Below the pieces are notes generated by a model. It saw nothing but the letters and a program-made list of their open reading frames with translations. It had not been told where the DNA came from and made no database searches. From the NCBI GenBank assembly GCA_964343345.1, contig CAYFJE010000025.1, positions 1 to 12,802 on the forward strand: DNA of 12,802 nucleotides. The letters are read 5' to 3'. Of the stretch, positions 1-6,671 are shown in pieces (the stretch's first letter is position 1; each line of letters starts with the position of its first letter). This stretch comes from UBA6624 sp964343345 [NCBI: uncultured bacterium] (lineage in GTDB: Bacteria; UBP7; UBA6624). Position numbers and translations under genes: made by a program.

Positions 1-39
1 AAACCTCACGGCAGAGAACGACGTCTGGATATAGAATAA
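1..39 (+). other. Left edge; possible tail of an upstream gene
   Basis: This leader before the first gene is noticeably richer in G and C than the bases after it, as coding sequence here tends to be. Two + strand frames run open from the window edge and stop in it: one at TAG 32-34, ending in ...ENDVWI, and one at TAA 37-39, ending in ...RRLDIE. Either could be the last residues of an upstream gene. I cannot choose between them or name a product from about a dozen residues. Confidence 0.25.
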
Positions 40-56
40 CTTTATTAATAAAGTTA
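37..56. promoter_or_regulatory. Perfect 20-bp AT-rich palindrome before the first start codon
   Basis: The half-site TAACTTTATT is followed directly by its exact reverse complement AATAAAGTTA, and the palindrome ends 5 bases before the ATG at 62. It could be a repressor operator. As RNA it could form an 8-bp stem with a TTAA loop that hides the start region. No T-tract follows it, so it does not look like a terminator. A possible -10 element (TATAGA, 30-35) lies just upstream. No Shine-Dalgarno sequence is visible between the palindrome and the start codon. The role is inferred; only the symmetry is observed. Confidence 0.4.
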
Positions 57-61
57 AATCT

Positions 62-1402
62 ATGAAACTGATAAAGAGATTTCTTTTTCTTCTCCTCCTA
101 ACCGCATCAAAGCCTGTCGTGATAGAAGAGTGGATTGACTTTCACTGCTTCTATTGCCAAAAGTTTGCAACAGAGGTCCTTCCACAGATAAAAGAAAAAT
201 ATGGTGACGATGTCATCCTGAAGATAAACCACCTGCCCTTGACAGACCTGCATCCGAATGCAAAGAAAGCGGCAGAAGCGGCAGTTTGCGCAGAGAAGCA
301 GGACCTTTTTTGGGAAATGCATGATGAAATCGTCAAAAGCAATGCCCAAAGTGAAGCTGCCTTCGTGAACATTGCAAGCTCAATTGGCGCAAACAGGGCT
401 GAATTCGAGATGTGCATCCGCTTTGGACAAGCCACCAAGAAAGTTGAAAATGACATCAAGAGAGCTTCTGAGATTGGTGCAAGTGGAACGCCTTTCTTCC
501 TTGTTGAGGATGTACCGATTGGAGGATATGCTGAATTTGAAAAATTTGATGAACTCATAACAAAGGCAATCGAAAAAGAAGAAAGGCTCTCGTTGAAAGA
601 CATAGATCCCCCTATAAAAGGAAGGATCGTCATCGACCCAAGATGTGGAGAGCGTTGTGACAAGGTCTCAACATCTTTCCTCAACAACTACTTCCCAACA
701 TTGGAGATAGAGAAAATCTATATGACTGACGAATCAATTCCCTGGAGCCCATATGTAACCGTTGGTTCAAACATAACAAAGGCATACAGGTTTGCTGACA
801 TAGCCAGAAACCTGAGACAGAAAGGGGATGAGTTTGTTATCAGGCCAGCTGTCCTTACACCTGTTTACATCAGTAAAGACGTCTTGATGGAAGGAAGGCC
901 ACAGCTTGGAGATGATGAAGGCGAAAATAGAGTAATACTCTTCACGAGCTTTACATGCGCATTCTGTGCAAAACAGAACGAGGAACTTTTCTCCTTGGAA
1001 AATGACATGAAGATAATTTTCAAGCATTTCATAAGAACCGACAACGATGTAGTGCTTTCACAAATTGCAGAATGTGTTCACATCCATAACCCTGAAAAGT
1101 TCTGGCCGTTTGCATTAATGATCCTAGACTCAAGACCATCTAGCGAAGAGAACTTGTTTGAAATGTTCAATTCAGTAACGGGCCTGAGCAGAAATGTTTT
1201 TGACGGCTGCAAAACAGATCAAGACATAATAAACATAATAATATCAGATATGCAGGAAGCAAATATCTTGGGTGTTGATGCTACCCCTGCAACAATAATA
1301 AATGACTTCATGCATGTTGGCCTTGTAAGAAAGAAAGAACTATCAGCACTCATGAAAGACATTGCAAAACCAGAAAAAATGGAGGAAAATAATGATTCCT
1401 AG
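62..1402 (+). CDS. Exported protein with three DsbA/thioredoxin-fold modules
   Basis: This 446-residue protein is a predicted thiol:disulfide oxidoreductase or isomerase of the periplasm or outer membrane face. It begins with a short signal-like segment (KR at 5-6, then FLFLLLL). Module 1 (about 19-172) has the active-site motif C29-F-Y-C32 and the DsbA cis-proline motif GTP (P144). Module 2 (about 187-275) resembles a smaller thioredoxin fold with C195-G-E-R-C199 and an LTP motif (P267). Module 3 (about 288-435) has C299-A-F-C302 and ATP (P409). CxxC plus a cis-proline loop is the hallmark of the DsbA family; the middle CxxxC is atypical. Single-domain DsbA proteins are about half this length. 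The signal peptide runs straight into the first beta strand with almost no linker, which is odd. The gene overlaps purB by 11 bp. The fold assignment is strong; the substrate is unknown. Confidence 0.8.
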   Translation: MKLIKRFLFLLLLTASKPVVIEEWIDFHCFYCQKFATEVLPQIKEKYGDDVILKINHLPLTDLHPNAKKAAEAAVCAEKQDLFWEMHDEIVKSNAQSEAAFVNIASSIGANRAEFEMCIRFGQATKKVENDIKRASEIGASGTPFFLVEDVPIGGYAEFEKFDELITKAIEKEERLSLKDIDPPIKGRIVIDPRCGERCDKVSTSFLNNYFPTLEIEKIYMTDESIPWSPYVTVGSNITKAYRFADIARNLRQKGDEFVIRPAVLTPVYISKDVLMEGRPQLGDDEGENRVILFTSFTCAFCAKQNEELFSLENDMKIIFKHFIRTDNDVVLSQIAECVHIHNPEKFWPFALMILDSRPSSEENLFEMFNSVTGLSRNVFDGCKTDQDIINIIISDMQEANILGVDATPATIINDFMHVGLVRKKELSALMKDIAKPEKMEENNDS

Positions 1403-2678
1403 ATACACATTGCCTGAAATGAAAAAAATATGGTCACGTGAAGCCAGGTTTGAATCTTGGTACGAAGTTGAACTCGCATGGCTAAAGACATTGGAGAAAA
1501 ATGGGGATGTCCCAAAAGGTACAACCGAGAAATGTGTTGGTGCAACCATCAACCTTGATAGATTGGATGAAATAGAAAAAAAGGTTCGACATGAAGTCAT
1601 TGCATTCCTTGAAATGCTAAGAGAACAACTTCCTCCTGAGGGAAAATACATCCACCACGGCCTTACGAGTTCAGACATCATGGATACGGGAGTTGCAATA
1701 CAGACAAAATCAGCAAATACGGCTTTGCTCAAATCATTAGACAATTACATAGAAAGCCTTTTGGAACTTGCAGAAAAAACAATAGATATACCTTCAGCAG
1801 GAAGAACACATGGCATGCATGCAGAACCAATTGCATTTGGGCTGAGGTTTGCAAGATTTGCAGCAGCAATGAAAAGAGATAGAGAAAAACTTCAGAAAGC
1901 AACCGAAAACAATGCGGTTGGAAAGCTTGCAGGCGCGGTTGGAACTTATGCTTTCTATTCTCCCAAATACGAAAAAGACACATTGGATCAAGTTGGACTA
2001 AAACCTGAAACTGTTCCGTCACAGATAGTTTCAAGGGACAGACAAGCTGAACTTCTTACAACAATTGCAGTCTGCTCTTCAAACATCGAACAATTTGCAA
2101 TAGAGATAAGACATCTTCAAAGAACTGAGCTTTCTGAAGCGGAAGAGCCTTTTACAACCGGGCAAAAAGGATCAAGTGCAATGCCTCACAAAAGAAACCC
2201 AATCGTATGCGAAAGACTTACAGGGCTCGCAAGACTCTTGAGAGGCTTGAGTCAAACAGCAATGGAAAATGTAGCACTTTGGCATGAAAGAGACATCTCT
2301 CACTCTTCAACTGAAAGATTCATCCTTCCAACAGCAACCGCAACACTACAGTACATGTTGGAAAGAGCTTCAATTGTTGCAAGAGGTTTGAATGTTTATG
2401 AAAAAAATATTGAGAAGAACATGAACCAGGGGGGAGGAATACTTTTCACACAGGCAGCATTGCTGAAAATGGTTGAAAAAGGGTTGTCTAGAGAAGATGC
2501 TTATTCCATAATACAAGAACTAGCCTTCAAAGCGAAAGAAGGTGGAAACTTCAAAGAATTATTACAGGCGGATAATCGTATAAAAAACTTGATAAATGAA
2601 GAAGATATTAATAAAATATTCGCAACTGATAAATACCTAAAACATTCATCAGAAATTTTAAAAAGAGTAAAGGAGTAA
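1392..2678 (+). CDS. purB: Adenylosuccinate lyase
   Basis: PurB cleaves SAICAR to AICAR plus fumarate and adenylosuccinate to AMP plus fumarate, in cytoplasmic purine synthesis. The 428-residue length is normal for the short bacterial form. Visible fumarase/aspartase-superfamily motifs are TSSD (92-95), RTHGMHAEP (138-146, containing the histidine expected to act in catalysis) and the signature loop GSSAMPHKRNP (260-270), with the catalytic serine in its SS pair. I chose the ATG at 1392 because GGAGG lies 6 bases upstream (1381-1385) and MIPRY is the usual PurB N-terminus. An upstream ATG at 1362 would add ten residues unlike the family. The Shine-Dalgarno sequence lies inside the last codons of the thioredoxin-fold gene, so translation is probably coupled. 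purC follows after 4 bases. Confidence 0.97.
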   Translation: MIPRYTLPEMKKIWSREARFESWYEVELAWLKTLEKNGDVPKGTTEKCVGATINLDRLDEIEKKVRHEVIAFLEMLREQLPPEGKYIHHGLTSSDIMDTGVAIQTKSANTALLKSLDNYIESLLELAEKTIDIPSAGRTHGMHAEPIAFGLRFARFAAAMKRDREKLQKATENNAVGKLAGAVGTYAFYSPKYEKDTLDQVGLKPETVPSQIVSRDRQAELLTTIAVCSSNIEQFAIEIRHLQRTELSEAEEPFTTGQKGSSAMPHKRNPIVCERLTGLARLLRGLSQTAMENVALWHERDISHSSTERFILPTATATLQYMLERASIVARGLNVYEKNIEKNMNQGGGILFTQAALLKMVEKGLSREDAYSIIQELAFKAKEGGNFKELLQADNRIKNLINEEDINKIFATDKYLKHSSEILKRVKE

Positions 2679-2682
2679 AACA

Positions 2683-3387
2683 ATGAAAAAAATGTATGAA
2701 GGAAAAGCAAAGATACTTTTCGATGATGGTGTAGAAGGCACCTTAATCCAAAAATTCAAAGATAGCGCGACTGCATTCAACGCAAAAAAGAAAAATGAGT
2801 TTGACGGAAAAGGTTTATTGAACAGAAAGATATCGGAAATAATGTTCGGATATCTTGAAAAAAATGGCATCAAAACTCATTTTGTCGAAAATATCGATGA
2901 AAGATCTGACAGAGTTAAGGCAGTAACAATACTGAAACTTGAAGTTGTTGTAAGAAACAGATCTGCAGGATCGTTCTGCAGAAGATATGCAGCTCCAAAA
3001 AACATCACTTTCAAACCATGCCTTTTCGAACTTTACTTGAAAGAAGATGAACTTGATGACCCTCAGATAACTGAAGACTCAGCACTTGCCCTTGAATTAA
3101 TCAACAAGGAACAATTGGAACATGTTAGAGAGCAAACCTTGAAAATCAATGAGCTTATGAAAGAATTATTTTTGAAAATAGGTTTCATTCTTGTTGACTA
3201 CAAACTTGAGTTTGGAAAAACTTCTGATGGTGAAATCATCCTTGCTGATGAAATCAGCCCTGACACAATGAGACTCTGGGATCCAGAAACTCTTGAAAGC
3301 TACGACAAAGACCTCTTCAGAGACGATACTGGAGATCTTCTTGTTGGCTACAGAGAGGTCCTTAAAAGACTCCAAGATCAACTATGA
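2683..3387 (+). CDS. purC: SAICAR synthetase (phosphoribosylaminoimidazole-succinocarboxamide synthase)
   Basis: PurC joins aspartate to CAIR using ATP, making SAICAR, the substrate of the PurB encoded just upstream. The 234 residues match the usual bacterial length. Family landmarks are the N-terminal YEGKAK (5-10), VVVRNRSAGS (88-97), the LVDYKLEFG segment (170-178) and the second SAICAR synthetase signature ADEISPDTMRLWD (188-200). AGGAG at 2671-2675 sits 7 bases before the ATG and overlaps the end of purB. The stop codon overlaps the start of purS in an ATGA arrangement. The whole open frame looks intact, with no missing key segment. Confidence 0.97.
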   Translation: MKKMYEGKAKILFDDGVEGTLIQKFKDSATAFNAKKKNEFDGKGLLNRKISEIMFGYLEKNGIKTHFVENIDERSDRVKAVTILKLEVVVRNRSAGSFCRRYAAPKNITFKPCLFELYLKEDELDDPQITEDSALALELINKEQLEHVREQTLKINELMKELFLKIGFILVDYKLEFGKTSDGEIILADEISPDTMRLWDPETLESYDKDLFRDDTGDLLVGYREVLKRLQDQL

Positions 3388-3623
3388 CAAAAATACAAAT
3401 AGTTGTAACAGTCAGAAAAGGAACCTTAGACCCAGAAGCAAGGACTATAAGAAGAGCGCTGATAAAAAGCGGTGCTCAAATAGACGATCTTCAAGTTGGG
3501 AAATGGTTTGAAGTTGAGTTTCCAAATCTTGGCAAAGAAGAAGCTTTGAAAGAAGGTGAAAAAATCGCAAAAGAAGTTCTTTCCAACCCTGTTGTCCACA
3601 GATGCATAGTTAAAGAAAGTTAA
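3384..3623 (+). CDS. purS: FGAM synthase subunit PurS
   Basis: PurS is the small structural subunit of the three-part phosphoribosylformylglycinamidine synthase (PurS-PurQ-PurL), which converts FGAR, ATP and glutamine to FGAM. The 79-residue protein has the family pattern: an initial beta strand (KIQIVVTVRKGTLDPEA, 3-19), the VGKWFEVEF strand (38-46) and the closing LSNPVVHRCIV (66-76). Its ATG overlaps the purC stop (ATGA), and its TAA shares one base with the purQ ATG, so the three genes are translationally coupled. PurS is found in lineages with the small-PurL type of enzyme, so a separate small PurL is expected elsewhere in the genome. No strong Shine-Dalgarno sequence is visible. Confidence 0.95.
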   Translation: MTKIQIVVTVRKGTLDPEARTIRRALIKSGAQIDDLQVGKWFEVEFPNLGKEEALKEGEKIAKEVLSNPVVHRCIVKES

Positions 3624-4285
3624 TGAAAGTTGGAGTTGTAGTTTTTCCAGGTAGCAATTGTGACAAAGATGCATTCAGATTCATGTCTGAATTAGGTTTT
3701 TCCCCAAAATGGATTTGGCATGGCGATAATCAATTAGGAGATGTTGATCTTGTTTTTTTACCTGGTGGTTTTTCTTATGGAGACTATCTTAGAAGTGGTG
3801 CAATAGCAAAATTTTCACCAATCATGGAATCTATAAAGGAACATGCAGAAAAGAACGGCCCTGTTGTCGGAATATGCAATGGGTTTCAAATACTGATCGA
3901 ATCAGGACTTCTCCCTGGTGCAATGAGGATAAATAAAACGAGTTCTTTTATTTGCGATTGGACCACACTAATAAAAGATGAATGTTTGGATGGCCCATGG
4001 AATGGCCCAGAAAATCAAGAAGAATTAAATATACCTATTGCACATATGGAAGGGAATTGGTATGGAGATCAGACCTTGCTTGAAAAACTTACCGAAAACA
4101 AACAAATTATTTACAGATACAAAGAAGATGTTAATGGATCTGTAGATAATATAGCAGGACTTCTTAATAAAAAAGGTAATGTCTTGGGCATGATGCCTCA
4201 TCCTGAAAGAGCATCCAAAGCACTGCTTGGAAGCTCTGATGGTGTAAAAGTTTTCTCAAACTTGTTAAATAGTTTAAGAAAATAA
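3623..4285 (+). CDS. purQ: FGAM synthase glutaminase subunit PurQ
   Basis: PurQ is the class I glutamine amidotransferase subunit that releases ammonia for PurL. The 220-residue protein contains all expected elements: VVVFPGSNCDKDA (5-17), LPGGFSYGDYLRSGA (46-60), the nucleophile elbow GICNGFQ with C85, IAHMEGNWY (139-147) and MPHPERA with the catalytic pair H193 and E195. It begins in a TAATG overlap with purS. It is the last gene of the run and is followed within 10 bases by a hairpin. purL, which usually follows purQ in such operons, is absent here. The function is secure because the catalytic triad is present. Confidence 0.97.
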   Translation: MKVGVVVFPGSNCDKDAFRFMSELGFSPKWIWHGDNQLGDVDLVFLPGGFSYGDYLRSGAIAKFSPIMESIKEHAEKNGPVVGICNGFQILIESGLLPGAMRINKTSSFICDWTTLIKDECLDGPWNGPENQEELNIPIAHMEGNWYGDQTLLEKLTENKQIIYRYKEDVNGSVDNIAGLLNKKGNVLGMMPHPERASKALLGSSDGVKVFSNLLNSLRK

Positions 4286-4291
4286 AATAAC

Positions 4292-4315
4292 ACCCCCCTC
4301 GTTTCCAAGGGGGGT
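4292..4315. terminator. Bidirectional rho-independent terminator between convergent genes
   Basis: A(C)6T pairs with A(G)6T to give an 8-bp stem around an 8-base loop, the most GC-rich element in this neighbourhood. On the + strand only a short TTT follows. On the - strand the stem is followed by the T-rich TTATTTTATTTTC, a better U-tract. It lies in the 70-bp gap between the convergent ends of purQ (4285) and the membrane protein gene (4356), so it can serve both. The stem is seen directly; its action is inferred. Confidence 0.8.
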
Positions 4316-4355
4316 TTAGATATCAATCTAAATAAATACTAACTAATTAAAGTTA

Positions 4356-5234
4356 CTATTTTTTACCGTGAGCAGCTTTAAGCCCGTAAAGGGAAGCGGC
4401 TACACCAATCATTGTTGCAATCTGGATAGCATTTGCAAATAATTGCATTACATCACCGACAAAACTACCGCCGCCGACTGCCATGAAAGCAGCAGATATC
4501 GCACCAGCTGCCCAAGCAAGAAGTGAAACACCTATTGCCCATGAAAGATTTGCCTTCCATTTTTTGACAAGTACAGGATATCTTTTAATAGCGCTTGTGA
4601 AAGAGTTAACAAAATCTTCACCTTCGCCATCAGCATGGATAATCATCATTACCACTGGTATACCAATCAAGATCAAAGAAATTGATCCAAAAAGCCAATC
4701 AGATGGAGTTCCAGAAACCATACCGCCTACATTAGGCATGTTAAACATTCCCAATCCCTGTGTCCATCTCATTTCAGGCATATTGAAAGGAATGCTTGGC
4801 ATAATCTTTCCCCAAATCCAGAGAATAACACCAGCACCAGCTGCCGTTGCGAGAAGCTCAGGAGCCCTCTTTAACGGAGAAGCAAGCCAATCACTGACTG
4901 TCTTCATATTTGCTTTTCCTGCCCAAATACCTTTCATAACTCCCAAGAAGAGAACCAATCCAGCAGCAGCAACAGCACCAGCAGCATAAGGCATAAATGC
5001 ACTAATGGCATCTGAAGTCATAGTTCCTTCAAATCCAGCAGAAGCACTGTTTACAAACAACCAAGCACCGAGACCCATTGCGAAAGTTCGCCAGTCTTTA
5101 AGTGCTTTCCTAAATCCATCCCACGCAAGCATTAACGTTTTGCCATCGACTAACCAGTCCCAGCCCATACGTAAAATTATGCCCGCTACCATATAGGTTA
5201 GCAATTTAACCCATTCCATTTCCATAAAATTCAT
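4356..5234 (-). CDS. Unrecognised multi-pass inner-membrane protein
   Basis: I do not recognise this 292-residue protein. It has about six or seven hydrophobic segments: 8-22, 51-66, 76-100, 127-145, 180-200, 229-255 and 263-285. Many are rich in Ala, Gly and Met. There are no cysteines, and no haem, metal or nucleotide motif is evident. A Met- and Pro-rich stretch lies at 145-172, and a short charged loop (ADGEGED, 201-207) follows the fifth segment. The C-terminus is basic (GKK). Three amphipathic stretches with similar Lys/Arg patterns (near 38-48, 115-124 and 208-219) each precede a hydrophobic segment, hinting at an internal repeat. A strong AGGAGG lies 10 bases before the first ATG, suggesting good expression. 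It stands alone, downstream of the respiratory operon and facing purQ. A transport or respiratory-accessory role is possible but unproven. Confidence 0.7.
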   Translation of the reverse strand: MNFMEMEWVKLLTYMVAGIILRMGWDWLVDGKTLMLAWDGFRKALKDWRTFAMGLGAWLFVNSASAGFEGTMTSDAISAFMPYAAGAVAAAGLVLFLGVMKGIWAGKANMKTVSDWLASPLKRAPELLATAAGAGVILWIWGKIMPSIPFNMPEMRWTQGLGMFNMPNVGGMVSGTPSDWLFGSISLILIGIPVVMMIIHADGEGEDFVNSFTSAIKRYPVLVKKWKANLSWAIGVSLLAWAAGAISAAFMAVGGGSFVGDVMQLFANAIQIATMIGVAASLYGLKAAHGKK

Positions 5235-5272
5235 AAGGTATAAACCTCCTATTAAATATTTATAAGGGCTAA
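5235..5272 (-). promoter_or_regulatory. Leader of the orphan membrane protein gene
   Basis: Reading the - strand, TATAAATATTTAAT (5251-5264) provides AT-rich -10-like sequence. It is followed directly by a full AGGAGG Shine-Dalgarno sequence (5245-5250) and a 10-base spacer to the ATG at 5234. No convincing -35 box is seen. The Shine-Dalgarno sequence fixes the start codon over the second ATG three codons later. Confidence 0.5.
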
Positions 5273-5294
5273 AGCACTTGAGGGAGTGCTCCCT
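5273..5294 (-). terminator. Overlapping hairpins after the respiratory operon
   Basis: AGCACT (5273-5278) pairs with AGTGCT (5285-5290) around a 6-base loop. AGGGAG (5281-5286) can instead pair with CTCCCT (5289-5294). The two structures exclude each other. On the - strand the first is followed by only a short TTTAG, so if this terminates the cytochrome operon it is a weak terminator that may let transcription run on into the membrane protein gene. Confidence 0.35.
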
Positions 5295-5345
5295 TTTATT
5301 CTACCTGAAAAAAAATAAAACCCAAATTGGAAGATTTTTGGAAAA

Positions 5346-6671
5346 TTATTCAGAATCCTGATCTTCAAAGTGAAGCATCGATTCATAACGTCTTGTATTC
5401 ATTCTTTTTGGCTCACCATTTACATCATTTGGCCTTAACTCATGACGGTTCGGAGTATGACAGGAAGCACACATATTATTTCTAGCATCGTTAATTGATG
5501 CCAAAGAAGCACCATAAGCTTGAAAACTATGAGTGCCGCCAGGGACATTCACAACCTCCAAAGTCATCAATGCACTGAAAATCTGACCTGGACCGTGGCA
5601 GGATTCACATGTTACACCTTCTTCTATATAAGTATTTGTAGCCTTGTTGTATCCGGTTGTATGACATGTTTTGCAATTTGCCTTATACTCTTCACTTCCA
5701 TTTATGTAATCCGCTTGCTCTTTTACAACTTCAAAAGTCTTAAACTTGGAATTTCTCCATCTGTTAATATGCCACCAAGATCTTTCGCTGTAAGCATGAA
5801 GGGCCGCCCAGTCTTTAATATATCCTCTATCTTCATAATCAACCAAGGTTAAACGAATTGTTTCCTGGTCGACATTTCCAACTGCTGTCTGCATATCAGA
5901 TTTTGACACATTTCCAGATGAGATAAAATTCAATATTTTTTCTGAATTCCTCTCATCTATATAACTTGTTAACGTGTCAATATTCTCTTGATTCGAATCA
6001 ATAATCTTATAATCGTCTTCAAAAATCTCCACAAGTGCCGATTCTGGAGAATGACATGTTAAACAAAATGCTGAAGTCATGTACTGAAGTTGCTCTCCTG
6101 TAACATTAACATCTCTATAATCAGGATGAGCTTGAATCGTAGGATTGTCGATAGGTGGGCTTATTTCCTGAAGCCTTGTCCAAAAATCAACCATGGGTTT
6201 TGCATTATCCTCCGAAGAAGACCATATATTTTTTTCCATATCCTCCCTAGTTGCTTTAAGTCCATGATGAGCCTGGTGTTCAGTCAAAGCCAACATCTCA
6301 CCACCATGACATACTGTACAGCCATAAAAAGAAGTTGGAAATCTCTCATTTACATTCTCTAAATGCCATTTCTCTATACCTGCATCATCAACATGACATG
6401 TAACACATCTTTCAACCTCGTTATTGACCAAAAACTGCTGTCTTATCCCTTTCTCAGATCCTTTCAACCAATAATCAGCCAAATCATAATCACCAGCTTC
6501 TTCAGCATGCTCTGCGAGTTCTAAATAAGCTTCATCTTGAAATTTCTTATATTCAGGAGTAAATTCTTTGAAAAGAACCCATCCAGTCAGCAGGAAGAGC
6601 AAAACACTCATGGCTGTGAAAAGGAAATCAACCCTTTCGTCTAAATCCCAATCCATCCAAGGCTTTTTCAT
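5346..6671 (-). CDS. Membrane-anchored hexahaem c-type cytochrome of the bc complex
   Basis: This is the probable electron-accepting cytochrome c subunit of the adjacent quinol oxidase complex, located in the periplasm. From the ATG at 6671 it has 441 residues: a cytoplasmic start (MKKPWMDWDLDERVD), one membrane helix (about 15-35), then a soluble part with six CxxCH haem sites at C89, C118, C203, C333, C355 and C401. The fourth and fifth sites, CKTCHTTGYN and VTCESCHGPG, look like the cytochrome c554-type multihaem pattern. A haem-free stretch of about 125 residues separates sites three and four. The ATG overlaps the preceding gene's TGA as ATGA, which is why I prefer it to a GTG at 6683 that would add four residues. 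It is the last gene of the operon. The haem count is secure; the exact electron partner is not known. Confidence 0.88.
   Translation of the reverse strand: MKKPWMDWDLDERVDFLFTAMSVLLFLLTGWVLFKEFTPEYKKFQDEAYLELAEHAEEAGDYDLADYWLKGSEKGIRQQFLVNNEVERCVTCHVDDAGIEKWHLENVNERFPTSFYGCTVCHGGEMLALTEHQAHHGLKATREDMEKNIWSSSEDNAKPMVDFWTRLQEISPPIDNPTIQAHPDYRDVNVTGEQLQYMTSAFCLTCHSPESALVEIFEDDYKIIDSNQENIDTLTSYIDERNSEKILNFISSGNVSKSDMQTAVGNVDQETIRLTLVDYEDRGYIKDWAALHAYSERSWWHINRWRNSKFKTFEVVKEQADYINGSEEYKANCKTCHTTGYNKATNTYIEEGVTCESCHGPGQIFSALMTLEVVNVPGGTHSFQAYGASLASINDARNNMCASCHTPNRHELRPNDVNGEPKRMNTRRYESMLHFEDQDSE

Noticed and set aside
151-687. 178-codon open frame antisense to the thioredoxin-fold gene
   Set aside because: Serine-rich, no recognisable motif, and fully opposite a gene with clear CxxC and cis-proline motifs.
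1362-1391. Upstream ATG extending purB by ten residues
   Set aside because: The extra residues are unlike PurB N-termini, and the ATG at 1392 has GGAGG at the right distance.
4483-4989. Open frame on the + strand inside the orphan membrane protein gene
   Set aside because: It is rich in Ala, Pro and Ile as expected of an antisense shadow of an Ala/Gly-rich membrane protein, has no ribosome binding site, and the - strand frame is longer with a strong AGGAGG.
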